A DNA stretch of 14,073 nt from JARRQB01 sp965368585 (lineage in GTDB: Bacteria; Pseudomonadota; Gammaproteobacteria; Chromatiales; Chromatiaceae). A program made the translations under genes and the position numbers. This document shows, one piece after another, positions 1-9,303 of the stretch. Location: assembly GCA_965368585.1 (NCBI GenBank), contig CBDUNM010000136.1, forward strand, positions 1-14,073, in the 5' to 3' direction. Below the pieces are notes generated by a model. The model was not told where the DNA came from. It did no database searches and worked only from the letters and a program-made list of their open reading frames with translations. How positions within the stretch are numbered: position 1 is the stretch's first letter; every line of letters starts with the position of its first letter.

Positions 1-689
1 GGCGGCGGCAGGCCTTGACTGATAAGGTAGGTTGGCGAGACGCGCGTGGAACCGGGCGTCCACCACAGGCTGTAGGCGTAAAGCAGCCGATCCAGCATTT
101 CGTGCAGCAGACTGGGGCAATCAAGTGACAGCGGTTCGGCTGAAGCCAGACCGTACCGCCACGCGTTACTCAAACGATCCCCCGCCGCAACCAACTCGTC
201 CGCTCGCCGCGGGACCGGTACACCATCCGGCGGCGTCAGGAGACGGATCTCTGCATCAAAACCATCGAGGTCGAAATCATCGTCAAGGCACGACCGCGCC
301 AGTCGTTCAGCCCGCTCAAACCATTCCTGCGACGACGACAACACCGTCAGAATATTGATTCCAGGCTCCAGCGGCACCGCGATGGTGAGGGGGAAATAAC
401 GACCGACGGCATCGACACTGGGCATCAATACGCCGGCCCACGATCGGTCCCCGCAGACGGCCGGCGCGACGGCGAAATGCCACAGCGGACTGGTCAGATA
501 GTAATCCAGCCATTGCTCGGAAAAGCGCACTCGGCTTTCCTCGAACGCAACCTGAATCCAATCGTCCCATGGATCAATAAAGTCGCGGGGCAACCCGTTC
601 GACAGGAAATCGCCGCGCACCGGCACCTTGCCGTAATAACCAGCGGTCGCGACGGCCGCTTCGGCGTCTGCTACAGAGTCTCCGGACAT
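1..689 (-). CDS. tagF: TagF, T6SS-associated regulatory protein (partial, C-terminus beyond window)
   Basis: The minus-strand reading from ATG at 689 stays open to the window edge, giving about 229 residues. The N-terminus has the hallmark of the TagF/ImpM family: a GYYGKVPVRGDF motif near residue 18, followed by LPRDFIDPWDDW and, further on, SPLWHFAVAP and a VGRYFPLT motif. In Pseudomonas aeruginosa TagF is a cytoplasmic repressor that acts on T6SS assembly after translation and is opposed by the PpkA/Fha1 phosphorylation pathway; applying that role here is inference. The gene overlaps the 3' end of tssM by 19 nt, and a GAAAGG ribosome binding site lies just upstream of the ATG inside tssM, so translation is probably coupled. 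Some homologues carry a C-terminal PppA-like phosphatase domain; whether this one does lies outside the window. Confidence 0.9.
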   Translation of the reverse strand, partial: MSGDSVADAEAAVATAGYYGKVPVRGDFLSNGLPRDFIDPWDDWIQVAFEESRVRFSEQWLDYYLTSPLWHFAVAPAVCGDRSWAGVLMPSVDAVGRYFPLTIAVPLEPGINILTVLSSSQEWFERAERLARSCLDDDFDLDGFDAEIRLLTPPDGVPVPRRADELVAAGDRLSNAWRYGLASAEPLSLDCPSLLHEMLDRLLYAYSLWWTPGSTRVSPTYLISQGLPP

Positions 690-3600
690 TTGAACCTTTC
701 CAGTTCGTTCAGTTTAAACGGGTTCAGGGAACTGCTGGCGCGAAGCTCGTATTCGATCTTACGGCCGTCGACGTCGAAGGTGACGTCGTACCGATCAGCC
801 GTGCGCCGCGCTACCGCCGCACCATCGAGCAACCGAAACCATGCCCATGGACCGTCGATCGTTTTACCGGATGACCCTTTGGCAGATGGCGGGGAGACTC
901 GCAGATTGACGACACCCGCGGCCCCGACCCCGGGCCACTGCAGGGCTTTAGCCCGGGTAGCGCTATGATCGAACTTCAGTGTCTGGCCGTCCAGGTCCAG
1001 GGAAAAATCGTTGATACCGATATCCATACTGATCGGTTTCATCGAAAATTTAACCAGCGGATTCTTGTCTCGCGAGGCAAAGTACGCATCACGAATGACC
1101 GACGCTCGTTGCAGGGCGACTAAGGATTCACGAGAAATATGGAGCGGGCTTCTAGAAGATACCTGCCAAATCCTACGGGACGTATCGACGAGATCATTTA
1201 AATAGTCCTGAAAAAACCGGTCGATGCTGCCGCCCGGGCCGAAGAAGTCGCCGAAATCTTCAAGCGTGGCATCGCGGTTGCTCGAGCGCAATAAAGGATA
1301 CTTGCCGCGCAGGCCGCGTTGATATTCGTTCCATACCGTCGCGCGCCATTCCGCATTCAGGAAATCCAGCGCGCGGGCGCCCAGCGTTTGAGTGATTTGC
1401 CACTCAACAACCTCCAACCATTTGCGCAAATATTTGGGTTGGCGCTCCGCGTGCTGACGCATCCGCCCGACCACACTGTCCGACAGGGCCTTTACCTGCA
1501 CGACCAGATCGGCGCCGCGTACTCCCTGGATCGATTTAAGGTAGCCGGTCAGTTCAGCCAGCAGCCCCAATGTGTCGTCGATGGGAACCGCTGCGCCTTC
1601 CGTGGACCTGACCAAGCTGTTTACCCGGGTAAAAAAGGCATCCACAGGATTCACGGCTGGACCGATCACCGGGCGCGTGCCCGCCGGCTCGGGCGTCTGC
1701 CACAAATCATCGGCTTTATCACCAATCCGCTCCAGCAGGCCCTTGGCGAACCGGGTCCCTTTTTGCGCGAGATTGTCGCCCCGTTCCAACGTCGTTTCGT
1801 GCTCAACCGCGCTGAGCAACTTTTTTAGCGGCGAGTTGTCGCCGGAAAGAACCTGCAGGACGTCTATGGATTTGTTGATATTGCCGTCCATCGAAACCAC
1901 GGTCAGGGAGTTCAAAAATGCATCCCAACGCGCGGTGTATTCGTCAAAGTACCGCTGCAACACCTGCTCTCTGATCCTTGCAAGATCTCCGTCGGCCGCC
2001 GCTTCGCCGAAACCCTCCCCCAGTATCCAGCTTTCCTTCGCCAGGCGTTGGGTTGAGTCGCGAATCTGCTCCTTGAATACACCGTACCCATCCAGCGTAA
2101 AGCGCCGATCGATCGTACTGTCCCTGGCTCGCTCCTGGTCTGCGACAAACACATAGCCGAATACACTGCCGACCCGGTCGACCGCACGGAAATCCTTAAC
2201 GCCACCCCAGACATTCGTCGCGTCAATGATCTGCGCGTAGATCCTGTCGGCCAACGACATGCCCGACAGACGTTCTCGCGCGTCCTGTATGACGTTGGCG
2301 TCCTGGTCCATGGGCAGTTCGACCGGACCGCGCTCGAACAACACCTCCAAATGCGCATGCAGCTGCTCACGCTGCAGTTTGTCGATCGTTTCGAAATCGT
2401 GGTTCTCCAGATCCTGACGCAGCCAATTGCCGATGTCTCCCGCCGAAAAATGCTCCGGCGATCCCAACATGAGATAGGTCCGCAAACCGGCGTAGAGTTC
2501 GTCGGTACGGGAGGCCGACCGGATACGCTGTTCGAGGCGCAGCATCAGTCTTGGCAGAAACAGCGTTTGTAAGAGCTTGCGGTAAGTCGTCGTCGCCTCC
2601 GCCCCGAGGCCAGGACGTTGATCCAGACCGAGGTGAGATACCGTCGACACGATACTGCTTTCGTCCTGGTAACCGCCGGGCATCGTGCGCACCGCATTCA
2701 ATGCCGGCAGCGTTGCCACCAAACGCGTTTCGTTGGGGGAAACTTCACCTACCAATGTCTTCGCTGCCGCCGCCTGTTGCGATATGTTCTCGATAAACCT
2801 GTCGTTCTTGAAATAGCTGACGGCCCAAGCTGTCGCAACGACTGCGGACAATATCAATGCGGTGGCGAACACGCCGCGCTGCAACCAGATACGGCGCTGC
2901 TCTTCGCGCGCATCGGTATTCGCCAGGCCCGCTTCATTGAACACCACATCGCTCATCAACCGGCTCACGAAATAGCTTCGTCCCTGGCCCGAGAAAGACG
3001 GCAGGCTTTGTCGGCTCAAACCGAAGCTTGCGGCGAGCGACGCCGTCAAACGGTCCAGAGGCGTCCCTTGTTGCGTGCCACTGGTGAAGTAGACACCCCG
3101 CAGCGTCGCCGGCAATTCGTAACGCGTCGGCTCAAAGGTATCGTTGATAAAACGAGCGGCTGCCAGCTGCATCGAAGCAAACTGTTGCGGGAATCCGTAT
3201 ATCAAAGCGCGGCGCTGCGGGTCGCGTTCACGCTCCAAGCGACCGATAAGGCGCTCATTGACCCGCTCTTCGAGCAGCCGGAACTCTTCGGTGAAGAGTT
3301 CCGAAAACCCGCTTGATTCGACATTGACCGGGAACGTCATCCCCCATACCTGCTGGCGTTCTTCTCTGCTCAGATCATCGAAGAACTCGGTGAATCCCGC
3401 CAGCAGATCACATTTTGTAAACAGCAAATAGATCGGAAACCGAATCCCCAGATGCTCGTGCAGTTCCCTGATGCGCAATCGTATCGCCTGAGATTCGCGT
3501 TGTGTCTGCACCTCTGACTGCGTCGCGAGATCCGGCAGGCTGACACAAACCAATACACCATTGATGGGCCGGCGTTTGCGATAGCTTTTCAAAAGTTGCA

Positions 3601-4231
3601 AAAAACCCAGCCACGCGCCGCTGTCCACCTCTTCCCGGCTGTCCTGGGTGACGTAACGCCCCGCCGTATCGAGCAGAACCGCTTCGTCGGTGAAAAACCA
3701 ATCGCAATCGCGGGTACCGTGAACGCCACGCAATTCCTGACCCTGGCCTTTCTCATCGGTGACCAGAAATCTCAGCTGCGATGAAAGCAGCGCTGTCGTC
3801 TTTCCTGAGCCGGGAGGGCCTATCAAGACGTACCAGGGCAACTGGTAGATGAACTGCCGACCCGGCAGCCGCGATTCTTTCCCCTTCTTGAGTACCGCGA
3901 CCGCTTCCTGAATGCGCCGCTCCAGAACCGCCACCTCCTGGTCGGCGGGTTGTGGGGTGGCTGCCGGCTGCTTACCTGCGGTTCTGCCGAGTATCGCTTC
4001 GACCACTTTGGTACTGGTCGCCTTCGCTCGCAAATACTGCGACAAGCGATACACGCCCCAGCCACCGAAGATCGCGACGATGGTAAAAAACCGGCTATCC
4101 TCCGAGGCCCAAGGTTCCCAACCACCAAACGCGAACTGCGGTCCCGCAAACCAGATCAACAGGGCGACGAGCGCCAGCCCGAGGAGCGAGACGAACCAGC
4201 GGCTCTTAAACACTCTGAACAACGCCCTCAC
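671..4231 (-). CDS. tssM: TssM (IcmF), inner-membrane core protein of the T6SS envelope complex
   Basis: TssM links the inner-membrane TssL to the outer-membrane lipoprotein TssJ and forms the channel through the periplasm. The 1186-residue protein has the usual family length. Two N-terminal membrane helices lie near residues 12-30 and 48-65, a cytoplasmic NTPase-like domain follows, and a third helix lies near 453-474, with the large remainder periplasmic. The Walker A motif GPPGSGKT is at 138-145, a Walker B-like VLLDTAG at 185-191 and a G4-type TKCD at 272-275, so the nucleotide-binding site is intact; some TssM proteins have lost it. Translation starts at GTG 4231, which overlaps the TGA of tssL as GTGA. 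No strong ribosome binding site is visible there, which fits coupling to tssL. The C-terminal part is the beta-rich region that contacts TssJ in homologues. Confidence 0.97.
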   Translation of the reverse strand: MRALFRVFKSRWFVSLLGLALVALLIWFAGPQFAFGGWEPWASEDSRFFTIVAIFGGWGVYRLSQYLRAKATSTKVVEAILGRTAGKQPAATPQPADQEVAVLERRIQEAVAVLKKGKESRLPGRQFIYQLPWYVLIGPPGSGKTTALLSSQLRFLVTDEKGQGQELRGVHGTRDCDWFFTDEAVLLDTAGRYVTQDSREEVDSGAWLGFLQLLKSYRKRRPINGVLVCVSLPDLATQSEVQTQRESQAIRLRIRELHEHLGIRFPIYLLFTKCDLLAGFTEFFDDLSREERQQVWGMTFPVNVESSGFSELFTEEFRLLEERVNERLIGRLERERDPQRRALIYGFPQQFASMQLAAARFINDTFEPTRYELPATLRGVYFTSGTQQGTPLDRLTASLAASFGLSRQSLPSFSGQGRSYFVSRLMSDVVFNEAGLANTDAREEQRRIWLQRGVFATALILSAVVATAWAVSYFKNDRFIENISQQAAAAKTLVGEVSPNETRLVATLPALNAVRTMPGGYQDESSIVSTVSHLGLDQRPGLGAEATTTYRKLLQTLFLPRLMLRLEQRIRSASRTDELYAGLRTYLMLGSPEHFSAGDIGNWLRQDLENHDFETIDKLQREQLHAHLEVLFERGPVELPMDQDANVIQDARERLSGMSLADRIYAQIIDATNVWGGVKDFRAVDRVGSVFGYVFVADQERARDSTIDRRFTLDGYGVFKEQIRDSTQRLAKESWILGEGFGEAAADGDLARIREQVLQRYFDEYTARWDAFLNSLTVVSMDGNINKSIDVLQVLSGDNSPLKKLLSAVEHETTLERGDNLAQKGTRFAKGLLERIGDKADDLWQTPEPAGTRPVIGPAVNPVDAFFTRVNSLVRSTEGAAVPIDDTLGLLAELTGYLKSIQGVRGADLVVQVKALSDSVVGRMRQHAERQPKYLRKWLEVVEWQITQTLGARALDFLNAEWRATVWNEYQRGLRGKYPLLRSSNRDATLEDFGDFFGPGGSIDRFFQDYLNDLVDTSRRIWQVSSRSPLHISRESLVALQRASVIRDAYFASRDKNPLVKFSMKPISMDIGINDFSLDLDGQTLKFDHSATRAKALQWPGVGAAGVVNLRVSPPSAKGSSGKTIDGPWAWFRLLDGAAVARRTADRYDVTFDVDGRKIEYELRASSSLNPFKLNELERFKCPETL

Positions 4232-5607
4232 GACGGCGGTGCCTGCTGGGAGTGTCGTAACAACGTCACTTCCACGCGGCGATTCAAGGCGCGATTCGCC
4301 TTCGTATCGTTGGGCGCCAAGGGCTCCTTGTCCCCCCTGCCCTCGGCCTCGAAGCGCTCAGGCTGACCGGATTCGGCGGCCAGTATGCTCAGAACCGCCG
4401 CCGCGCGGGCGCGTGACAAGTGCCAGTTGGAAGGAAACTTGAGCGTCCTGATCGGAATGTTGTCGGTATGCCCGATCACCAATACCTTCCCCGGAAACTC
4501 ATCCAGCGCAGCCGCCACACGTTTCATGAGATCAACATAGTCGGGTTTGACCTTGGTGCTGCCGGATCGGAACAAGCCGTCACCGCGCACCACCACCTTG
4601 GAGCGATACGCGTCTTCGTCGACCGCAAGCAAGCCAGCGGATATGTCCGCGGCAAGTATGTCTGCCAAGGTTCTGACGGGTTGTGCGGGCTGCGGCGCAG
4701 GGAGCGGTCGCGGTGCCCTCGATACACGTACACGCTGTGGCAGTTTGGCCACGTCGATGGACGCGATGGCGTCGTAGGCAGGGGCCGATTTGTCGCTCAA
4801 CTGAAAACTGAATACCGCATATAGCAGCAATAGCAGCGTTGCCAGTCCCGCCGCGACGACCCACATCGGGACATAGGTCATGAGGGGGCTGTAGCTTTGC
4901 GTCAGGCCTTGCCAATGCGGGGCGAGAGCGTGCTCGATTTCTCCCCGCTGCTGTCGGATTTCGCGATACAGCCGCTCCTTGATACCCTCCAACTTGCCGG
5001 GACCCTCGTTGGCGTGCCGGTACTTCCCCTTGAAGCCCAACGCCAGGCAGATGTACATCACCTCAAGCAGATCCAGGTTACCGCGCGGGTCTTCCGACAT
5101 CTGTTTCAGTAATTGAAAGAAGCGAACGCCGCCTTGTGCCTCCTTATGAAAGGTGATCAGCAGGCTCTGCATGTCCCAGTTGCTACGGGCACCCCAAGGC
5201 GTATTCAGTATGGCTTCGTCGATCGCCGTACACAGGACATAGCGCGCCACGTACAGGTTTTCGGGGGTGACACCCGCCATGCGGGCATTGTTCTCGAATA
5301 CCTTGATTTCTTGTATCACGCGCTCGCGCAGCGCTTCGGGGTTGGAGTGCTCGGTACTGACCGACAACTTGCTCAAAAGCAGAATCAATGCCGACGCAGC
5401 GCGTTCTATCGCATTCAGGCCACCGCCCGCGGAAAGCGGCCAAGGGGCGTGTGGTGAAAATGCAGGAGATTCGTCGCCCGCCTCTCGCGGACGCTGCCCC
5501 AGCGGTTTCTGGGTTCGGCCGGGCATGCCTCCCGGCATGGGTTTGACGACGGTCCGGCTACCGGTATCGTCACCCTGAAAACCGAAAGGATCGTCGTTGT
5601 CGGGCAT
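4228..5607 (-). CDS. tssL: TssL (DotU) with C-terminal OmpA-like peptidoglycan-binding domain
   Basis: TssL is the inner-membrane partner of TssM. This 459-residue form is the specialised type: a proline/glycine-rich N-terminus (1-60), a cytoplasmic DotU hook domain (about 65-235, with the conserved stretch CTAIDEAILNTPWG near 126-139 and CLALGFKGKY near 187-196), one membrane helix (about 243-268), a proline-rich periplasmic linker, and an OmpA-like domain (about 340-450). The peptidoglycan-contacting residues of OmpA domains appear preserved: Asp382 in GHTDN and Arg401 in LSRARA, with NRRVEV near the end. It starts at ATG 5607, 3 nt after the tssK stop, with an AGGGG ribosome binding site in the tssK end, and runs 4 nt into tssM. 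The domain presumably anchors the complex to the cell wall; that is known for related TssL proteins, not shown here. Confidence 0.97.
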   Translation of the reverse strand: MPDNDDPFGFQGDDTGSRTVVKPMPGGMPGRTQKPLGQRPREAGDESPAFSPHAPWPLSAGGGLNAIERAASALILLLSKLSVSTEHSNPEALRERVIQEIKVFENNARMAGVTPENLYVARYVLCTAIDEAILNTPWGARSNWDMQSLLITFHKEAQGGVRFFQLLKQMSEDPRGNLDLLEVMYICLALGFKGKYRHANEGPGKLEGIKERLYREIRQQRGEIEHALAPHWQGLTQSYSPLMTYVPMWVVAAGLATLLLLLYAVFSFQLSDKSAPAYDAIASIDVAKLPQRVRVSRAPRPLPAPQPAQPVRTLADILAADISAGLLAVDEDAYRSKVVVRGDGLFRSGSTKVKPDYVDLMKRVAAALDEFPGKVLVIGHTDNIPIRTLKFPSNWHLSRARAAAVLSILAAESGQPERFEAEGRGDKEPLAPNDTKANRALNRRVEVTLLRHSQQAPPS

Positions 5608-5610
5608 ACC

Positions 5611-6945
5611 TCAGCCCCTGATGGCCCAAAGGGTGAGCGCCAGACCGGGAAACGTCTCAGGAATATGAAGTGCAATACCCTTGGCGCTTGCGACGCTTTT
5701 CCAATGCGAACTGTTCCGGTCGAGCTGGAAGTAGGTGTACCCGGCATGGAAAGGTATTTGCGGCGGCGTAGTCGGCAACGGAAAAATTCCAACGCCGGGC
5801 AGATGCCCCTTCACCAGCTGAGCGATCTGCTGTGGTGCCCCTATTGTCACCTGGGGAGGAAAGTCCCGACGCAGGTTCTCGGTCGGCATATCCGCCTTTA
5901 CGGCCAGCACAAAACTACCGGATGGGCCGAGATCGATCGCGCCGATGACGGCAACATGGAACCCATAGCGGTCACTCTTGAGCGGAATCTCCGTCGCTGT
6001 TTCGTCCGGCACACGGGTCAGCTCTTTGGTAATGACCTTGATGACCGGACGCAAGGATTCGTCGAGACGATCGTGACGGTAGGTCGGGAATTCGGGTGGC
6101 CGGTGAAGCTCGGGGTTGAACGTGGAGAGTTCTCCGGCGAGCTGCAACAGCGTTTCATAGAAATCCAGTGGATGTAAATCGCGCAGACTCATCCAGTGGT
6201 TGAACAACGGTTGGTAGCGGTTGACGAGCTGCAGCAGCAGATATTTGGCAACTTCCGCCACGCCGCCTCTCGAACCCGCTGTGATTCTGGCTGCAAGGTA
6301 CTCGGCTCGAACACGCAACAACCCGGCAACGTCAGCGATCAACTTACGCACCGTCGGTAGCGAGTTACAGTCAAAACACGGCGGGATGTACTGGTCGTCC
6401 AGCGTCACCGCACCGTCGTCCTGCACTTTGCCAATGCGCGCCACACCGATACAGCTGTCATCTGAAAGGCGATCCCGTTCCAGGACCAAACGCAAGCGCA
6501 GTTTCGATACTTCGAGCTGCTCGCTGTCCTTAGTATCGCCATTGGTATCGGGAGCATCCCAGCTTGTTATCAGGTGGCGCGAAAGCGGCTCCGCGCCACT
6601 TTTCGCGGACCCCTCAGTCGCCCCGGATCTCGACCTCAGGACAACCAGATAGACAATCTTGCCGGCGGCATCGCCCGGCACCTCGAGAATCGGGCCTGGC
6701 AGGTCCCCGTCCGGAATTTCGAACGGCGTCCCGTCGTCGAATACTCCGCTACACCGCGAAAGCGAGACCTTACCATGCTTGAGTAAGGACTGGTCCAACT
6801 CGAGCGCCTTTACACCCCAGCGACACGGACACAGCGCGTCGACCCGGCCCTCCAGGAGTTTGTGCAGATAACGATCCTGCTGCTGAAAATGCTGCGGTCG
6901 CAGGAACATGCCCTCGCGCCAAACTACGCGATTGGTCCACGACAT
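5611..6945 (-). CDS. tssK: TssK, baseplate adaptor
   Basis: TssK is a trimeric cytoplasmic protein that connects the T6SS baseplate (TssFG) to the membrane complex. The 444-residue length is normal for the family. The N-terminus shows the signature VVWREGMFLRPQHFQQQD at residues 7-24, which is close to invariant in TssK, and the middle and C-terminal parts align by eye with the family (LRDLHPLDFYETLLQLAGEL; near the end the DRNSSHW segment). The start is ATG 6945, preceded by GAGGGG at a 9-nt spacing. It lies 101 nt after tssJ and 3 nt before tssL, within the same minus-strand operon. Nothing is broken or missing. Confidence 0.97.
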   Translation of the reverse strand: MSWTNRVVWREGMFLRPQHFQQQDRYLHKLLEGRVDALCPCRWGVKALELDQSLLKHGKVSLSRCSGVFDDGTPFEIPDGDLPGPILEVPGDAAGKIVYLVVLRSRSGATEGSAKSGAEPLSRHLITSWDAPDTNGDTKDSEQLEVSKLRLRLVLERDRLSDDSCIGVARIGKVQDDGAVTLDDQYIPPCFDCNSLPTVRKLIADVAGLLRVRAEYLAARITAGSRGGVAEVAKYLLLQLVNRYQPLFNHWMSLRDLHPLDFYETLLQLAGELSTFNPELHRPPEFPTYRHDRLDESLRPVIKVITKELTRVPDETATEIPLKSDRYGFHVAVIGAIDLGPSGSFVLAVKADMPTENLRRDFPPQVTIGAPQQIAQLVKGHLPGVGIFPLPTTPPQIPFHAGYTYFQLDRNSSHWKSVASAKGIALHIPETFPGLALTLWAIRG

Positions 6946-7046
6946 CAGCCGGCACCCCTCTGCGCCCCGGGTTTTTTGTCCCGCATATTCCCAGTACCTG
7001 TTTTGAGCATATCCATCCGCCGTCAGTTGCCGCAGTCAGTATCAGA

Positions 7047-7571
7047 TCACTTTTCCGCCGGCTTGATCGACACCGCGTAACGCTGCACGTCGACGACCAC
7101 CTTGGTGGTCTTTTCGACCTCTATCTCCTGCACCGCCTGCCACCGGGAATTGTCCAGATTCCAGTAGCCCGCCACGACGCCCAGAAAGAGCCTTTCGTCC
7201 TCGGCCGTGTCGTCCGCGGGCAGCCGCAGCTCTACAAAGGCCTCGGCGCCAGGCTTGAATACCTTCTCGTCACGCAACTTCAAGTCGCCGCTCAATAGTT
7301 CGCGGTCTTGTTCCTTGAGTTCGAAAAATCCGGTGCTTTGCAACACGTTGGGAGACTTGAGCAGATAGAAGCGGGTCTTGATCGGCGACGGACGGTCCCG
7401 CGAATCCGGATTGACGTCCTTGGCGACTCTTATCGTCGCTTCAACCACGGTCGGATCCGCTTTGAACAAACTCTTCAACATCTGAGCCCCGACCACATCG
7501 GCCGTTGAACAACCGAACTGCGAAACGCCCACTGCAGCCAAACCAATCAGTGCAAAATTCGCTTTATTCAA
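7047..7571 (-). CDS. tssJ: TssJ, T6SS outer-membrane lipoprotein
   Basis: TssJ is the periplasm-facing lipoprotein that holds TssM at the outer membrane. The 174-residue product has a short hydrophobic signal (about 5-20) ending at Cys21, the presumed lipidated residue, followed by a beta-rich domain with family segments such as RFYLLKSP and GFFELKEQDRELLSGDL. The start is TTG at 7571, supported by a GGAGG sequence 8 nt upstream and by the absence of a better in-frame start before the signal peptide. The residues before the cysteine (Q-F-G-C) depart from the common L-A-G-C lipobox, because position -3 is Gln rather than Leu. Either the processing site is weak or a variant is tolerated. The gene sits 82 nt after tagH and 101 nt before tssK. 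Confidence 0.93.
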   Translation of the reverse strand: MNKANFALIGLAAVGVSQFGCSTADVVGAQMLKSLFKADPTVVEATIRVAKDVNPDSRDRPSPIKTRFYLLKSPNVLQSTGFFELKEQDRELLSGDLKLRDEKVFKPGAEAFVELRLPADDTAEDERLFLGVVAGYWNLDNSRWQAVQEIEVEKTTKVVVDVQRYAVSIKPAEK

Positions 7572-7619
7572 GCTCTCCCCCTCCGACGATCGAGGTGTTC
7601 ACCGAGTCGTACCGGCCAG

Positions 7620-7643
7620 CGGTCGTCTTTCCACGAACGACCG
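7620..7643 (-). other. Hairpin in the tagH-tssJ gap
   Basis: In the 82-nt gap between the tagH stop and the tssJ start, CGGTCGT (7620-7626) and ACGACCG (7637-7643) form a perfect 7-bp stem with a 10-nt loop. No run of T follows on either strand, so it does not look like a full intrinsic terminator. It could pause transcription or protect an mRNA end between tagH and the tssJKLM genes. The pairing is visible; the role is inference. Confidence 0.4.
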
Positions 7644-7653
7644 AATATCGCAG

Positions 7654-9303
7654 TCATGATTGCTTATTATCGCGCTTCTTTCCACCGAAACCCGCGCTTT
7701 CCAACCGCCGTATCTGTTCCGTATACGCGCGTGCAAAATTCTGTCCGAAAACTTCCTGAAAGTCCTCGGCTGCTTGGTCCGCAATCTGCTGGTACTCTTT
7801 TTCGAATTCTTCCCACATCCGCGCCTTGCGAACCTGTGGCACCACGCCTTCGAGGACGGAAGCCTTGCCAATACGCTCCTGCAGCGCCACGGGCGAAAAA
7901 CGTTCCAGCAAGGTCGTCATCGCCGCCTCCATGCCAGCGACCAAAGCCAAATGATGTGCGGCTACGTCTTGAAAAGCCTGCCGCGTCGATTCCGCAGGCC
8001 CCATGTAAGCCGAGCGACTTTCCGACATCAGCCGCGACATCGCGTCTTCGACGTTGACCGAGTACTTGAACAGATTGTTGTCGATAGGTGCGATACTCGT
8101 TACCGGCACGTAAAACTCGCGCTTGAATTCGGCCCGGAGGCGCAGCGTGTCGATCAAGCCCTGCACCGCTTCATGTACCACGCGCCCCATCTGCTCCATA
8201 AACACCGGCGCCTTTTCGGGCGCTACCTGTAAGGAAGAAAGATCCAAACCCCTTAAAAATGCGGCGAGTAACTGGGCGTCCAGCGGCGCCGCCGGTCCGA
8301 CCGCGCCAGTGCCACCGTGGCCGCTGACGACACCCGATGGCTTAGCCGCCGGCAAGGGCTTCGCGGTGGGCGGTTGCAGATCGCCGGGCTCGACATTCGC
8401 CTCGGTTGCAGGTTGAGTTTGGTCGCTTTGCGCCAGTTCGGTCGCCGACCCGTTCCGCCCGTCGCTTGTTTGGTCCAAGCGCTCACTTTCAACCGGAGGC
8501 AATGGCATCTCGGCTGGGACAGCCTCTGGAAGCAATTCACCCTCCGCGAAACCTTCGAACTGATCCGCGAACGGAACATATCCCGTGGGTACGCGGGTTC
8601 CGGTCGACTGCTTTTCGTCCTCCGCCGGCGCGACATCGCGCGAACGGTCGGCGGACGCTTCCGTTGCCGGGGATGCTGACTGCGCCATATGGTGTTGCAA
8701 CACCGGTACCGGCGCCTGTTCGCGCACGGACTCGATGCCCGTCGGCGAGGTCTTCACCCGGGATACGTCGTCTTCACCTTTGGGAAACCAGTCAGGACGG
8801 CGCGCATCGCTGGACCAGCCATTTTTCCCGGAAAACTCCCCCAACGCCGCTTCGTCTTCGCCGAATGCGTCGGTAGCAGGTTCCGTCGCGCCCATATCGA
8901 TCAGCCGCTCGGCAGCGCCCGGCGGGCCGTTTCTATCGGATCGTTCGTCCAGCAAAACCAGACTGGCGCCAATGAGGAAATCGCCGATCAGTATTCTGTC
9001 ACCGTCATGAATCAGATACTCGTGCCCGGTCTCCAGCGCGTCCGGCGCGTCGTTGACGAAAGTACCATTGGTGCTCTTATCGATGAGAAAGTAGTCGCCA
9101 TCGCGATATTCGATCTCGGCATGCACCCGGGAAACGACTCCCTCGGAATCGGGCAGTACAAAATCGTTTTCGGTCGCCCGGCCCAGATTTCCACCCCGCT
9201 GAGCGAAGATACACGCGCTTTTTTCCTTCGGTGGCCGATCGTGGTAGGAAAGGACGTCGAGGCGCAGACAAAGGGGTTGGTTATCGTCGAATCCTGGTAA
9301 CAT
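7654..9303 (-). CDS. tagH: TagH/Fha, T6SS FHA-domain scaffold protein
   Basis: This 549-residue protein has an N-terminal FHA domain (about 22-118) with the phosphothreonine-reading residues in place: LGRATEND (40-47), SRVHAE (58-63) and STNGTFVN (77-84). A long acidic, proline- and serine-rich linker (about 120-340) follows, then the conserved C-terminal T6SS FHA region (about 340-549). In Pseudomonas aeruginosa the homologue Fha1 is phosphorylated by the kinase PpkA and promotes assembly. The start is ATG 9303; the sequence just before it (ACCGAG) is only a weak ribosome binding site, but the FHA fold needs this N-terminus. It is the first gene of the minus-strand operon and is divergent from another FHA protein at 9443. 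No kinase gene is in the window, so control by phosphorylation here is inferred from family and gene order. Confidence 0.93.
   Translation of the reverse strand: MLPGFDDNQPLCLRLDVLSYHDRPPKEKSACIFAQRGGNLGRATENDFVLPDSEGVVSRVHAEIEYRDGDYFLIDKSTNGTFVNDAPDALETGHEYLIHDGDRILIGDFLIGASLVLLDERSDRNGPPGAAERLIDMGATEPATDAFGEDEAALGEFSGKNGWSSDARRPDWFPKGEDDVSRVKTSPTGIESVREQAPVPVLQHHMAQSASPATEASADRSRDVAPAEDEKQSTGTRVPTGYVPFADQFEGFAEGELLPEAVPAEMPLPPVESERLDQTSDGRNGSATELAQSDQTQPATEANVEPGDLQPPTAKPLPAAKPSGVVSGHGGTGAVGPAAPLDAQLLAAFLRGLDLSSLQVAPEKAPVFMEQMGRVVHEAVQGLIDTLRLRAEFKREFYVPVTSIAPIDNNLFKYSVNVEDAMSRLMSESRSAYMGPAESTRQAFQDVAAHHLALVAGMEAAMTTLLERFSPVALQERIGKASVLEGVVPQVRKARMWEEFEKEYQQIADQAAEDFQEVFGQNFARAYTEQIRRLESAGFGGKKRDNKQS

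Noticed and set aside
2618..3316. Long plus-strand open frames antisense to tssM, tssK and tagH
   Set aside because: They are frame shadows of strongly conserved minus-strand T6SS genes. None has a recognisable domain or ribosome binding site.
6946..7046. Possible small gene or terminator between tssJ and tssK
   Set aside because: The 101-nt gap shows only a C-rich stretch next to a short T-run on the plus strand, which is the wrong direction for the operon, and no coding pattern.
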